From: Clostridia bacterium
Lineage (GTDB): Bacteria; Bacillota; Clostridia; Lachnospirales; Lachnospiraceae
Length of the DNA: 64,000 nucleotides
Reading direction: 5' to 3'
NCBI GenBank assembly: GCA_910575625.1
Contig: CAJTFD010000006.1
Coordinates: 1 to 64,000 of the forward strand
A model generated the notes under the pieces. That model had not been told where the DNA came from and did not search any database. It saw only the letters and a program-made list of their open reading frames with translations. The translations under genes and the position numbers were made by a program. Below are positions 8,128 through 16,934 of the stretch, piece by piece; the stretch's first letter is position 1; every line of letters begins with the position of its first letter.

Positions 8128-8412
8128 ATGAGCGACCAAAACAGCCAGTGGATGGATAACCCCCAACTGGCCGGCCTCGACAAGGAAAAATTGAAGATGC
8201 TCCAGGGCCTGGCGGACCAGGGGATGAACAAGAGCCAGTCCGACATGCTCCCGTTCCTCATGTCCGCCGCCACGAAAGGCAAGGAAAACGGTCTTAAATT
8301 TTCCCCCGATGAGATCAACATGATCATCGAAGTCATGAAGATCGGGAAGAGCCCCAAAGAAGCAGCCAGACTGGATAAGATCGTCTCCCTGATGAAATTG
8401 ATCAACCACTGA
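8128..8412 (+). CDS. Conserved small hypothetical protein, partner of the preceding gene
   Basis: 94 residues, hydrophilic and helical. AAAGGCAGGTG lies upstream of the ATG as ribosome binding site. Notable stretches are LDKEKLKMLQGLADQG and KFSPDEINMIIEVMKIGKSP. There are no membrane segments and no cysteines. It ends 18 nt before the 3' end of the convergent cinA gene. The function is unknown; co-transcription with the 115-aa protein is inferred from spacing. Confidence 0.65.
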   Translation: MSDQNSQWMDNPQLAGLDKEKLKMLQGLADQGMNKSQSDMLPFLMSAATKGKENGLKFSPDEINMIIEVMKIGKSPKEAARLDKIVSLMKLINH

Positions 8413-8430
8413 CCTGATAAGATCCCGAGA

Positions 8431-9696
8431 TCACTTTCTCTTAAAATTCTGCAAGATCGTATCTCTGAGCAGGATCAGCGCACTGACTGTGACATACTCC
8501 CGGATCTTATTCCTACTCCCGGAGAAATGATATTCTTTCACATTCACATCGCCCTGGTAACAGCAGGCCATGAATACCGTGCCCACCGGTTTTTCCTTGC
8601 TCCCGCCCTCCGGGCCTGCGATCCCTGTGATCGATACACACACATCCGCCCCGGAGGTGAAGCAGCCGCCCTTGGCCATCTCCTTTGCCGTCTTGGCGCT
8701 GACGGCTCCCTCCTTGGCCAGCGTACCCTTTTTGACCAGCAGCCTCTTCCTCTTTGCCCGGTCTGTGTACGTCACGAAACCCTCTTTTAAGATCTTGGAA
8801 GCCCCCGGCACATTCACGATCCGTGCGGAGAGCATACCGCCGGTGCAGGATTCCGCTGTGGCTAAGGTCAGGCCCTGGTCAGAGAGCAGCTCCACAACCG
8901 ACTCCTCCAGCGTCTTGTCCTCCTCCGTGGTGTAGATGTTCTTGCCGAATCTGGCTTTCAATTCCCGCACGATGGGCTTGCACATCTTCTTGGCTTCTTT
9001 TTCGTCCTTCGCCTTGGCCGTCACCCGCAGATGTACCTCCCCGATCTTCGCATAGGGCGCGATCGTGGGATTTTTCTGCTTGCGCAGAAGGTCCTTGATC
9101 TCGTCGTCCACCTGGCTCTCCCCGATCCCGCAGATCTTCACCATCTGGGAGTAGATCACCTCTGGCTGGCTCTTATGCAGATAAGGATAGACAGACTCCA
9201 TGAACATAGGCTGCATCTCGCCTGGCGGCCCTGGCAGCAGGATCACTTTTTTGTCCCCCTGCTCCATGATCAGACCAGGTGCAGTGCCGTTCTGGTTGTC
9301 CAACACGATCGCGCCCTTGGGCACCATCGCCTGTTTCCAGTTGTTCTCTGTGATCTTCTTGTTCCCCTGGTTCTTGATGTATTTTTTGAAAAATCCTTCG
9401 ATACGCTTCTTCGTATGGGCATCCTCCACCAACTTATAACCCAGTACAGAAGCCGTCACTTCTTTTGTGATATCATCCTCCGTAGGTCCTAATCCCCCCG
9501 TGATGATCACCACCTGAGAACGGTCACAGGCCTGTTTCACCACTTCTTTGAGCCGCTTCTCGTTATCTCCCACCACCGTCTGATAATACAGGGATATCCC
9601 AAGCCGCGCACACATCTCCGAGAGAAATGCCGCATTGGTATTCGTAATATTCCCCAACAAGATCTCCGTACCTACCGATATCAATTCGCCGTCCAT
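8431..9696 (-). CDS. cinA: CinA-family protein (NMN deamidase / competence-damage inducible)
   Basis: The 421-residue protein has both usual parts: a MoaB/MogA-like N-terminal domain (SVGTEILLGNITNTNAAFLS; GGLGPTEDD near 68-76) and a C-terminal CinA amidohydrolase domain (TAESCTGGMLSARI; ITGIAGPEGGSKEKPVGTV). In characterised members the C-domain deamidates NMN and the N-domain hydrolyses ADP-ribose-type substrates. Full length, with Shine-Dalgarno AAGGAG before the ATG. It follows rimO and pgsA on the same strand, the common clostridial order, but is separated from pgsA by an inserted MITE-like element. Confidence 0.93.
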   Translation of the reverse strand: MDGELISVGTEILLGNITNTNAAFLSEMCARLGISLYYQTVVGDNEKRLKEVVKQACDRSQVVIITGGLGPTEDDITKEVTASVLGYKLVEDAHTKKRIEGFFKKYIKNQGNKKITENNWKQAMVPKGAIVLDNQNGTAPGLIMEQGDKKVILLPGPPGEMQPMFMESVYPYLHKSQPEVIYSQMVKICGIGESQVDDEIKDLLRKQKNPTIAPYAKIGEVHLRVTAKAKDEKEAKKMCKPIVRELKARFGKNIYTTEEDKTLEESVVELLSDQGLTLATAESCTGGMLSARIVNVPGASKILKEGFVTYTDRAKRKRLLVKKGTLAKEGAVSAKTAKEMAKGGCFTSGADVCVSITGIAGPEGGSKEKPVGTVFMACCYQGDVNVKEYHFSGSRNKIREYVTVSALILLRDTILQNFKRK

Positions 9697-9728
9697 CTCT
9701 ACTCCTTTCTAAATCTTAAGACATACTC

Positions 9729-9892
9729 TAGAGTATGTCTTAAAACCCATTCACGCCACCTGCAAGCCCCACTTTGCGGCAGGTCTGGCCCGCTTTCGGT
9801 CAGCGTAGCCCGCTGCGCCTTCCTCATTTGGGCCAGATCTTCCACAAATTATGACTTACAGTTGACATAAAGCGGTTTTCAGACACACTCTA
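9729..9892. mobile_element. 164-bp MITE-like element with 18-bp terminal inverted repeats
   Basis: The left end TAGAGTATGTCTTAAAAC (9729-9746) and the reverse complement of the right end TAGAGTGTGTCTGAAAAC (9875-9892) match at 16 of 18 positions. The interior is non-coding and contains short inverted motifs (CCTGC...GCAGG, GGCCCGC). The left end is also the right half of a 28-bp perfect palindrome (9716-9743). The right end reaches into pgsA: the terminal TAG of the element is the pgsA stop codon. No transposase is encoded, so any mobility would need one supplied in trans. Confidence 0.75.
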
Positions 9893-10429
9893 ATCCTGCA
9901 TGGATAACACATGTTTATTTTTCCACAGATAATCTGCCAGCGAGATCACTGTCAAGACCACCGACAGTATGATCAAGCTCTCCTCCACAACAGCGATACC
10001 GCCGCCCAGGTCCGCCAGCAGCAGGATGATCATCATCATCTGACAGATCGTCTTGATCTTCCCCCAGTAACTGGCGGCGATCACAATGCCGTTGTCCGAG
10101 GCCACCAGACGGAAACCGCTGATGATGAACTCCCGGCCGATGATCACCAGGACCACCCAGGCCGGAAGCCGCCCCTGCGCCATCAGGCAGATCATCGCGG
10201 AACAGACCAGGAGCTTATCAGCCAGGGGATCCATGAATTTTCCAAAATTCGTGACCAGATCATATTTTCTGGCAATATATCCATCCAGTGCGTCCGTAGC
10301 GCTGGCTATACAGAAGATGGCAAGGCAGATCCACTTGCCCGCCGCGCCCCCATATCCTCCCAGCATCAAGATCGCAAACGGGAAGACCAGGATAAAACGT
10401 AACAGTGTCAATTTATTCGGCGTATTCAT
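9890..10429 (-). CDS. pgsA: CDP-diacylglycerol--glycerol-3-phosphate 3-phosphatidyltransferase
   Basis: Makes phosphatidylglycerolphosphate at the membrane, the committed step to phosphatidylglycerol and cardiolipin. The CDP-alcohol phosphotransferase signature is present as DALDGYIAR...FGKFMDPLADK, that is D-G-x2-A-R-x8-G-x3-D-x3-D. 179 residues with 4-5 membrane segments, the usual length. The start overlaps the rimO 3' end by 17 nt, so translational coupling is likely. The stop codon lies in the terminal inverted repeat of the downstream MITE-like element, so the last residues (about MQD) may be element-derived. Confidence 0.95.
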   Translation of the reverse strand: MNTPNKLTLLRFILVFPFAILMLGGYGGAAGKWICLAIFCIASATDALDGYIARKYDLVTNFGKFMDPLADKLLVCSAMICLMAQGRLPAWVVLVIIGREFIISGFRLVASDNGIVIAASYWGKIKTICQMMMIILLLADLGGGIAVVEESLIILSVVLTVISLADYLWKNKHVLSMQD

Positions 10430-11753
10430 TTTCCAACTCTCCTATCAGATCGTATTCCATCGCCCCGGTCACCACAGCCTGCACAAAATTTCCGGACATG
10501 AGCATCTCCCCGGTCTTGATAAAGAGATACCCGTCCACATCCGGCGCGTCCGCGTATGTACGGGCCACATAAGCCCCCTCCTGGGGGATCGCGCCCTCGA
10601 TCATACACAGCATCTTCTGGCCGATGCGCCGCTGGCCTTTTTCCATAGAGATCTCCTGCTGCAGTTCCATCAGCTGTGCCCTGCGGGCCTCCTTGACCTC
10701 CTCAGGGATCTGTCCCTCCATGACCGCCGCGGGCGTATCCTCCTCAGCCGAATAGGTGAAGACCCCCAGCCGGTCAAATCTCATATCCCGAACGAAATCC
10801 ATCAGCGTTTCATGATCCTCCTGGGTCTCCCCCGGAAAACCGGTGATCAAGGTTGTCCGCAGCACGATGTCCGGGATCTCCCGCCGCAGCATCTGGATCA
10901 TCTGCTCTAATTCTGCCCGGGACGTCCTTCTGCCCATGCGTTTCAGGACCGGATCGCTGGCGTGCTGGATGGGGATGTCCAGATAGTGGCAGATCTTCGG
11001 CTCCCTGGCCATGACATCGATCAGTTTTGGATACAATTCTTCCGGATAACAATACAGCACCCGGATCCAGACCAAGCCAGAAATCTGACACAGCCGCTCC
11101 AGCAATCGGTGCAGCGATCTTTCTCCATAGATGTCCTGTCCGTAAATCGTGGTCTCCTGGGCCACCAGGATCAGCTCCCGCACCCCCTGTGCCGCCAGGC
11201 TCTCAGCCTGCTCTGCCAGACGCTCCATAGGGATGCTGCGATACCGGCCCCGCAGTTTAGGGATGATACAATACGTACAATGTTTGTCGCAGCCCTCCGC
11301 GATCTTCAGATATGCATAATGACCGCCCGTGGTCAGGACCCGCTGGGCCTGGATCTGGGGCAGATGTTCCAGCGCTCTGTATTTCTCATAATGGCGGCCA
11401 TCCAGCGCAGCTTCCAGGCCCGCAAGCAGATCCTCCATCGCTGTCGTCCCCAGGACCACATCCACCTCCGGGATCTCCGCAGCGATCTCATCCTGATACC
11501 GCTGGGCCAGGCATCCGGCCACGACCAGCGCTCTGCAGGGGCCGCTCTTTCTGTATTCCGCCATCTCCAGGATCGTCTGGATGCTCTCCTCCTTGGCATC
11601 ACCGATAAAACAGCAGGTATTGATGACGATCGCATCCGCACAAGCCTCATCATCGGTGATCTGATATCCGTGGGAGGCCAGAAGCCCCAACATCTCCTCG
11701 GAGTCCGCCAGATTTTTATCACAGCCCAAGGAGATAAATAAAATCTTTTCCAT
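10413..11753 (-). CDS. rimO: Ribosomal protein S12 methylthiotransferase RimO
   Basis: A radical-SAM enzyme that methylthiolates the conserved Asp of ribosomal protein S12. The N-terminal UPF0004 domain has its three cluster cysteines (SLGCDKN, VINTCCFIGDAKEES, GCLAQRY), the radical SAM core has CDKHCTYC, and a C-terminal TRAM domain follows (about 375-440). The SLGCDKNLADSE start is characteristic of RimO rather than MiaB. Full length (446 aa). First gene of a rimO-pgsA-(MITE)-cinA run; the 91-nt gap to rpoZ holds only a weak hairpin. Confidence 0.95.
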   Translation of the reverse strand: MEKILFISLGCDKNLADSEEMLGLLASHGYQITDDEACADAIVINTCCFIGDAKEESIQTILEMAEYRKSGPCRALVVAGCLAQRYQDEIAAEIPEVDVVLGTTAMEDLLAGLEAALDGRHYEKYRALEHLPQIQAQRVLTTGGHYAYLKIAEGCDKHCTYCIIPKLRGRYRSIPMERLAEQAESLAAQGVRELILVAQETTIYGQDIYGERSLHRLLERLCQISGLVWIRVLYCYPEELYPKLIDVMAREPKICHYLDIPIQHASDPVLKRMGRRTSRAELEQMIQMLRREIPDIVLRTTLITGFPGETQEDHETLMDFVRDMRFDRLGVFTYSAEEDTPAAVMEGQIPEEVKEARRAQLMELQQEISMEKGQRRIGQKMLCMIEGAIPQEGAYVARTYADAPDVDGYLFIKTGEMLMSGNFVQAVVTGAMEYDLIGELENEYAE

Positions 11754-11844
11754 AAATCCTCCCGATCAATGTAAACAGTAAAAGGCCGGCATGCAAAAAA
11801 ACAGTTGTTTTTCTACATAACAGCCCCTTTCTCCTGCCCCAGGA

Positions 11845-12243
11845 TCATCCCTCAGCAGACTCCTCTCCAAGCTCTCCGACAGCCTCCTCCGCCACGTCCG
11901 CATCTTCCATCATATCTGCGGGCATCTCTCCAGCCTGGTCTGCGATCTGGTCTGAAACCTGGCCTAAAAGCTGTTCCGGACCCTCCGCCTCTTCCAGGCT
12001 CTCCTTATCTGGGTCTTCGGCAATGATCTTGACTTTACCCTGGTAGAGCTCATCAATGGCCACGGACAGCGGCTTCTTCCCGCTGACATAAGGGACCAGC
12101 GGCGTATCGCCCCCGATGATCTGCCTGGCCCGCTTGCTGGTGGCCAGGACGATCGAGTACCGGCTGTTGACTACCGGCGGCTCATCAGCGTCTGTATCCT
12201 TGTTTACAACCTGCATCAATTCCGAGTACGACGGATGGATCAT
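11845..12243 (-). CDS. rpoZ: DNA-directed RNA polymerase omega subunit with acidic tail
   Basis: The conserved omega core (residues 1-80: MIHPSYSEL, SRYSIVLATSKRARQII, KPLSVAIDELYQGKV) assists beta' folding in RNA polymerase. It is followed by an extra ~50-residue tail rich in Glu, Asp, Ala and Gly (after EDPDKES), longer than in Bacillus or E. coli. Tails of this kind are familiar in Lachnospiraceae; the role is unknown. The gene lies 25 nt after gmk in the remA-gmk-rpoZ order standard for Firmicutes. Confidence 0.92.
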   Translation of the reverse strand: MIHPSYSELMQVVNKDTDADEPPVVNSRYSIVLATSKRARQIIGGDTPLVPYVSGKKPLSVAIDELYQGKVKIIAEDPDKESLEEAEGPEQLLGQVSDQIADQAGEMPADMMEDADVAEEAVGELGEESAEG

Positions 12244-12268
12244 GTTCTCATTCCCCTTTCACAATTCT

Positions 12269-12886
12269 TCACAATGCTTTCAATTCCTGGACGATCTTTT
12301 GGACAGATCCATGATTCCTCTGCATGCGATGATGTTCGCTCTGGATCACATGATGCATCACATCCACACAGGTCTCCAGATCATCGTTGACCAGAAGATA
12401 GTCGTAGCTTAAGATCCCCTGGGCCTCCTCATTGGCCCGGGCCAGCCTGCTCCGGACTGACTCCGGTGTCTCTGTACCGCGGATCTCCAGGCGTTTCTTC
12501 AGTTCCTGTGCGCTGGGCGGCGTGACAAATAAAAGGAGTGTGTCCGCAAGTTTTTCCTTTACCTTCAAAGCGCCCTGGATCTCGATCTCCAAGATCACAT
12601 CCCTGCCGGATCCCAACTGCTCTTCCACGTACGCCTGCGGCGTGCCGTAATAATTCCCCACATACTGAGCGTATTCGATCAGCGCGTCCTCTCTGATCAA
12701 TCTTTCAAATTCCTCATGGGTACGGAAGAAATATTCCCGTCCATCCTGCTCCCCCTCCCTGGGCGGCCGGGTGGTGACGGAGATCGACAGCGCGTAATCA
12801 TCGTATTTCTCCAACAGACGCTTCATCAGCGTCCCCTTCCCCGCACCGGAAAATCCCGATACGACCACTAAGATCCCTCTAGCCAT
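12269..12886 (-). CDS. gmk: Guanylate kinase
   Basis: Converts GMP and ATP to GDP and ADP. P-loop GFSGAGKGTL (near 10-19) and the GMP-binding region SVTTRPPREGEQDGREYFF are intact; about 205 residues. Start: the ATG at 12886 follows GGGAGGAGGAAC and overlaps the remA stop by 8 nt, so the longer open frame upstream is just remA read in another frame. Co-transcribed with remA and rpoZ. Confidence 0.95.
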   Translation of the reverse strand: MARGILVVVSGFSGAGKGTLMKRLLEKYDDYALSISVTTRPPREGEQDGREYFFRTHEEFERLIREDALIEYAQYVGNYYGTPQAYVEEQLGSGRDVILEIEIQGALKVKEKLADTLLLFVTPPSAQELKKRLEIRGTETPESVRSRLARANEEAQGILSYDYLLVNDDLETCVDVMHHVIQSEHHRMQRNHGSVQKIVQELKAL

Positions 12887-13151
12887 GTTCCTCCTCCCTG
12901 CTCTCCATCTCATAGTTGATCGAAAAACGTTTTGCGATCGTCTCCGGCTGCAATGCGGACAGGATGATCTTCTCACCCTCCGTGACGATCACCGCCTTCG
13001 TCTTGCGCCCCTGGGTGGCATCGATCAGGCTCCCCAGGTTCTTTGCATTCTGTACCAAACGTTTTACAGGCGCTGCATCCGGGCTGACGACAGCCACCAC
13101 TTTATCCGTGTTGACCACGTTGCCAAATCCGATATTGATCAATCTAGCCAT
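12879..13151 (-). CDS. remA: RemA-like regulator (DUF370 family)
   Basis: About 90 residues: ARLINIGFGNVVNTDKVVAV, then KRLVQNAKNLGSLIDATQGR and KTKAVIVTEGEKIILSAL, the diagnostic DUF370 blocks. In Bacillus, RemA is a DNA-binding activator of matrix and osmoprotection genes. The ATG at 13151 (AAGGGG upstream) is preferred to the in-frame ATG six codons earlier. Sits between yicC and gmk, the standard order. Confidence 0.92.
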   Translation of the reverse strand: MARLINIGFGNVVNTDKVVAVVSPDAAPVKRLVQNAKNLGSLIDATQGRKTKAVIVTEGEKIILSALQPETIAKRFSINYEMESREEEHG

Positions 13152-13165
13152 CTCTTTTCCCCTTG

Positions 13166-14044
13166 TCATTCAATATTCTGGATCTGCTCCCGTATCTTCT
13201 CGATCTCTGTCTTCAGATCGATCGCTATGTTTGAGATCTCCAAGTCGTTGGCCTTGGATAAGATCGTGTTGGATTCCCTGTTCATCTCCTGGGCGAGGAA
13301 ATCCAATTTCCGCCCCGCGCCCTCTCCTTCTTCCAATACCCGGCCCATATTCTTGATATGGCTCTTCAAGCGCACCGTCTCCTCGTCGCTGCAGATCTTA
13401 TCTGCGTAGATCACCACCTCCGCGGCGATCCGGCTCTCCTCGATCTGGGTGTCCTGTAAAAGCTCCGTGGCTTTCCCCTCCAGCTTCTCCCGGTACGCGG
13501 CCAAAAGCTGGGGCGACCGCTCCTCGATCTGGGCCACCTTCTCCTCCAGGATCTGCAGCTTGGCCTGGATGTCCTTTTTCAGGTTCTCGCCCTCCAGCTC
13601 CCGGGCGTCGATCAGATTCGCCACCGCTTTTTTCAGTCCCTCCTCCAAAAGCCTCCACAGGGAGTCCTCGTCCTGGACCTGCTGCTCCATGGCAAAGACC
13701 TCCGGCAGACGCGCCAGCGTGGACAAAGTGATGTCGTTTTTGATCTGAAATTCCTTCTCGATCTGCCTGAAATGATCCAGATACTGCTGGGCTAGTCCCT
13801 CATTATAAGTGAGGAGGACTTTCTGTGGAGAGTAATCCTCAAAAAAGATGAATACGTCCACTTTCCCCCTCAGGATATGTTTTTTCAGATAATTACGCAC
13901 AGCCGTTTCAAAAAAACTCAGCTGACGGGGCAGCCGCACGCCCAGATCCAAGTAACGGTGGTTCACTGTCTTTAACTCAATGGTAAATTTGTGGCTTTTG
14001 TCCAAAACCTCCGCCCGGCCAAAACCGGTCATGCTCTTTATCAT
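13166..14044 (-). CDS. yicC: YicC/YloC-family endoribonuclease
   Basis: The start MIKSMTGFGRAE is the family hallmark, followed by SLKTVNHRYLD-like ELKTVNHRYLDL; DUF1732 covers the C-terminal part (LKSHIKNMGRVLEEGEGAGRKLDFLAQEMNRE). E. coli YicC is an endoribonuclease acting on sRNA/RNA. 292 residues, the usual length. The ATG at 14044 has GGAG 8 nt upstream; an earlier in-frame ATG lacks a ribosome site. Ends 15 nt before remA, so likely the first gene of yicC-remA-gmk-rpoZ. Confidence 0.93.
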   Translation of the reverse strand: MIKSMTGFGRAEVLDKSHKFTIELKTVNHRYLDLGVRLPRQLSFFETAVRNYLKKHILRGKVDVFIFFEDYSPQKVLLTYNEGLAQQYLDHFRQIEKEFQIKNDITLSTLARLPEVFAMEQQVQDEDSLWRLLEEGLKKAVANLIDARELEGENLKKDIQAKLQILEEKVAQIEERSPQLLAAYREKLEGKATELLQDTQIEESRIAAEVVIYADKICSDEETVRLKSHIKNMGRVLEEGEGAGRKLDFLAQEMNRESNTILSKANDLEISNIAIDLKTEIEKIREQIQNIE

Positions 14045-14158
14045 GGCTGTTCTCCAAAATACTCCTCGTATCAAGGCCGTTTTTCTGACCTTATACATTT
14101 TTTCCTAACTGGGTGATAGTATACCATGATCGGCAGACTTTGGCAAATGGAATGGCCA

Positions 14159-14317
14159 TCAATCCTCATTTCTTTTGTCATCGGCACACATCGTTTCGTA
14201 TTTTTTTGTCAGTTCCTGGTAATCCTCGATCGTCTTACATTCCTTCAGATCGTTTAAGATCCTCGCCCGTTCCAATTTCCTCGCCAATGTCTCGATCACT
14301 TCTGCGGTTGTCGGCAT
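14159..14317 (-). CDS. Small conserved helical protein, 52 aa
   Basis: Starts at an ATG with a strong AAGGAGGGG ribosome site and encodes a helical, charged protein (MPTTAEVIETLARKLERARI at the start, acidic end DDKRNED). The in-frame extension upstream reads into asnB in the wrong frame and is not coding. No motif recognised. It lies between asnB (63 nt upstream) and yicC and may be transcribed with either. Confidence 0.65.
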   Translation of the reverse strand: MPTTAEVIETLARKLERARILNDLKECKTIEDYQELTKKYETMCADDKRNED

Positions 14318-14379
14318 AGTCCCCTCCTCCTTATCTTTTTCCTTGAGCATACTATACCACGATCTTTGGTAAAATGACA

Positions 14380-16236
14380 CTATAAGATCTGCACATGGTA
14401 TTTTCGCAGCCAGTGATCCACCTGGAGCATATAAGCCAGCATCTGCGGTCCGGCCATCAGCTGTCCATACCAGGGCCTGCCGTAATCCGAAGGGCTTTCC
14501 AGAAATGCGTGGACTTTTCGGGTGTCCAGCAGGGTGCGGATGGGCGCGGACGGATCCGCCAGGACTTCTTTTAGACGATCGCCCAACATTTTCTCGTAGG
14601 TGGGGTCGTAGGTCTTCGGGTATGGGCTCTTCCGCCGCCATAAGACCTCTTGGGGGAGCAGCCCCTCCCCCGCATGGCGGAGCAGCCCTTTGACGATGCC
14701 ATCGGGGCATTTCATCTGCCAGGGCACGTTGAATACATATTCCACGATGCGGTGATCGGCCAGCGGGACCCGGGCTTCCAGGCCATTGTACATACTGGTG
14801 CGGTCCATCCGGTCTAAAAGGGTGACCATGAACCAACGCAGGTTCAGATAGGAGATCTCCCGGCGGCGTTTCTCCTTTGGCGTGTCCTCCGGCAGGGTGG
14901 GCGTCTCGCGGATCGTTTTTTCATAAGCGGCTCGGGCGTACTCTTCCATGGGAAGATCTTGGATCAGTCCGTCTGATAACAGGGACTGGCGCGGCTCCAT
15001 CTGCATGGACCAGGGAAATGCATCCGTCTGGAACGCCTTCGGGTCATGGAACCAGGGATAGCCGCCGAAGATCTCATCGGCACATTCTCCAGTCAACACG
15101 ACCTTATTATATTGGGTCACCTTCGAGCAGAAATAGAGCATGGAGGATTCCACGTCCGCCATACAGGGCAGGTCCCGCGCCTCCACGGCTTGGTAGAGAC
15201 AATCCAGCTGGTCCTGATTGCTACATTCTAAGAAGCGGTGGTCCGTGCCTGCGTGGGCCACCATCTGCTCCACATATGGCCGGTCCTGACTGGGCTGGAA
15301 GGAGTTGGCTTTGAAGTATTTATCGTTGTCCACAAAGTCAAAGGAAAAGGTGTCCAGCACTTTTCCCTGTTTTTTCAGCTCTTTGGCGCAGATGGCCGTG
15401 ACCAGGCTGCTGTCCACGCCCCCGGAGAGGAATGTGCTGATCGGAATATCGGAGAGCATCTGTTTTTTTACCGCGTCTTCCACCAGCCAGGCGGTCTTCT
15501 CGATGGTCTTTTCCATGGTGTCCTCATGGGGCCGGCTCTCAAGTTTCCAATAGGATTCTGTACGGCAGGTCTTCCGGCCGCAGGTGAGACAGTGGCCGGG
15601 GAGGACTTCTCGGATACCTTTGAAGACACCTTTTCCGTAGGACTTTGCCGGGCCGAGGGCGAAGATCTCGCACAGTCCGTCCTGATCCAGGAGCGGCTGG
15701 ATGCCCGGATAGGCGAACAGCCCTTTGATCTCCGAGGCGAAGATGAGTGTCCCGCCTTTTACCGTGTAAAACAGGGGCTTTACGCCCAGGCGGTCGCGGA
15801 ACAGGCAGATCTGGCCTGTATGGGAGTCCCAGAGGGCGATGGCGAAGATCCCGTTGAGTTTCTTGATATAGTCTTTCCCGTGCATCATGTACCCTGTCAG
15901 GATCACTTCCGTGTCACTGGTCGTTCTGAAGATGGCCCCTTCCTGTAAAAGTCCTTCTTTTAGCTCGTTCATGTTGTAGATCTCGCCGTTGTAGCTGATC
16001 GCGCAGGTACGTCCCTGGATCTTCCGCACCATGGGCTGCTGCCCGGTGACCAGATCGATGATCTCTAGGCGCACATGGGCCAGGCCGCAGGTCTTTTCCA
16101 GATAGACCCCCTCGTCATCTGGTCCCCTGCGCTTCTGTGCCCGGTTCATATCCTGTAGGATACGATGCCATCTGGGCGACTGTGACGCGTCTGTGTAGTC
16201 TGCATTTGGATCATAAAAGCCAGCGATCCCGCACAT
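14380..16236 (-). CDS. asnB: Asparagine synthase (glutamine-hydrolysing)
   Basis: MCGIAGFYD at the start gives the class II amidotransferase nucleophile Cys2 after Met removal, which also fixes the start (AAAGGAGG upstream). RGPDDEG and SYNGEIYN belong to the glutaminase domain (1-200). The synthetase domain has the PP-loop SGGVDSSLV (near 291-299) and GECADEIFGGYPWF. About 618 residues, complete. Makes asparagine from aspartate, glutamine and ATP. Confidence 0.95.
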   Translation of the reverse strand: MCGIAGFYDPNADYTDASQSPRWHRILQDMNRAQKRRGPDDEGVYLEKTCGLAHVRLEIIDLVTGQQPMVRKIQGRTCAISYNGEIYNMNELKEGLLQEGAIFRTTSDTEVILTGYMMHGKDYIKKLNGIFAIALWDSHTGQICLFRDRLGVKPLFYTVKGGTLIFASEIKGLFAYPGIQPLLDQDGLCEIFALGPAKSYGKGVFKGIREVLPGHCLTCGRKTCRTESYWKLESRPHEDTMEKTIEKTAWLVEDAVKKQMLSDIPISTFLSGGVDSSLVTAICAKELKKQGKVLDTFSFDFVDNDKYFKANSFQPSQDRPYVEQMVAHAGTDHRFLECSNQDQLDCLYQAVEARDLPCMADVESSMLYFCSKVTQYNKVVLTGECADEIFGGYPWFHDPKAFQTDAFPWSMQMEPRQSLLSDGLIQDLPMEEYARAAYEKTIRETPTLPEDTPKEKRRREISYLNLRWFMVTLLDRMDRTSMYNGLEARVPLADHRIVEYVFNVPWQMKCPDGIVKGLLRHAGEGLLPQEVLWRRKSPYPKTYDPTYEKMLGDRLKEVLADPSAPIRTLLDTRKVHAFLESPSDYGRPWYGQLMAGPQMLAYMLQVDHWLRKYHVQIL

Positions 16237-16311
16237 ATTTCGTCCTCCTTTTTGATATATGATGGTGAGTGGCTGCGATACGTTTGGTAGTTTCAATGAG
16301 GCAGATCGTGA

Positions 16312-16336
16312 GGGCCGGAAAGTATCCGGCCCTTTT
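16312..16336 (+). terminator. Strong hairpin with plus-strand T-run
   Basis: GGGCCGGA/TCCGGCCC with a 5-nt loop is followed on the plus strand by TTTT. No plus-strand gene precedes it. On the minus strand (dpaB to asnB) the U-run is missing, so its effect there is uncertain. Confidence 0.4.
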
Positions 16337-16348
16337 GCGTTTTTGTTT

Positions 16349-16927
16349 TCAGCCGATAATGGGCTGGTATTGCCTGCCCTCCAGGGCCGCTTCCAGGGCC
16401 GGGATGAGCAGTTCTGTGTGTGCGATCATGGAATTGGGTTTTGTCTTGGGATTATCCTGGCCAAATGGGATGAAGTAGATATTCTTGGCGTTTAGGAGCA
16501 GGCCGATGTTCTTCATGTTGATCCCCAGGGCATCGTTGGTGGAGATGGAGATCAGCAGCGGCTTGTTGTTGCGCAGATGTGCTTTGGCCGCCATCAGCAC
16601 CGGCGTGTCTGTGATGCCGTTGGCCAGCTTGGCGATCGTGTTGCCTGTGCATGGGAAGATGACCAGGATATCCAGCAGGCTGCCCGGGCCGATCGGCTCC
16701 GCCTCGGGGATGGTCATCATCGGCTTGTTTCCTGTCATCTCTTCCGCTTTTTTGACGAAATCCTTGGCTCTTCCGAAACGGCTGTCCAGAGTCCTGGATG
16801 CGTCGGAAAAGATCGTCTGGATGTTTGCACCTTCCTCTGCCAATTTTTCAAGTTCTTTAAAGACTTTCTCATATGTGCAGAATGAGCCGGTGAAGGCCAC
16901 TCCTATATTCTTCCCTTTTAAAGTCAT
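16349..16927 (-). CDS. dpaB: Dipicolinate synthase subunit B
   Basis: Flavoprotein-like subunit (192 aa): GKNIGVAFTGSFCTYEKV at the start, PCTGNTIAKLANGITDTPVLMAAK in the middle, GINMKNIGLLLNAKNIYFIPFG further on. With DpaA it converts dihydrodipicolinate to dipicolinic acid in the mother cell, for loading into the spore core. Starts 7 nt after dpaA, so the two form one transcript. Direct evidence for a spore-former. Confidence 0.95.
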   Translation of the reverse strand: MTLKGKNIGVAFTGSFCTYEKVFKELEKLAEEGANIQTIFSDASRTLDSRFGRAKDFVKKAEEMTGNKPMMTIPEAEPIGPGSLLDILVIFPCTGNTIAKLANGITDTPVLMAAKAHLRNNKPLLISISTNDALGINMKNIGLLLNAKNIYFIPFGQDNPKTKPNSMIAHTELLIPALEAALEGRQYQPIIG

Positions 16928-16934
16928 TTCTATA

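Noticed and set aside
12887..12976. 30-codon N-terminal extension of guanylate kinase
   Set aside because: It is remA read in another frame; the P-loop distance and ribosome site support the start at 12886.
14318..14836. Minus-strand frame extending the 52-aa gene upstream into asnB
   Set aside because: It reads asnB in the wrong frame; the real start has a strong ribosome site at 14317.
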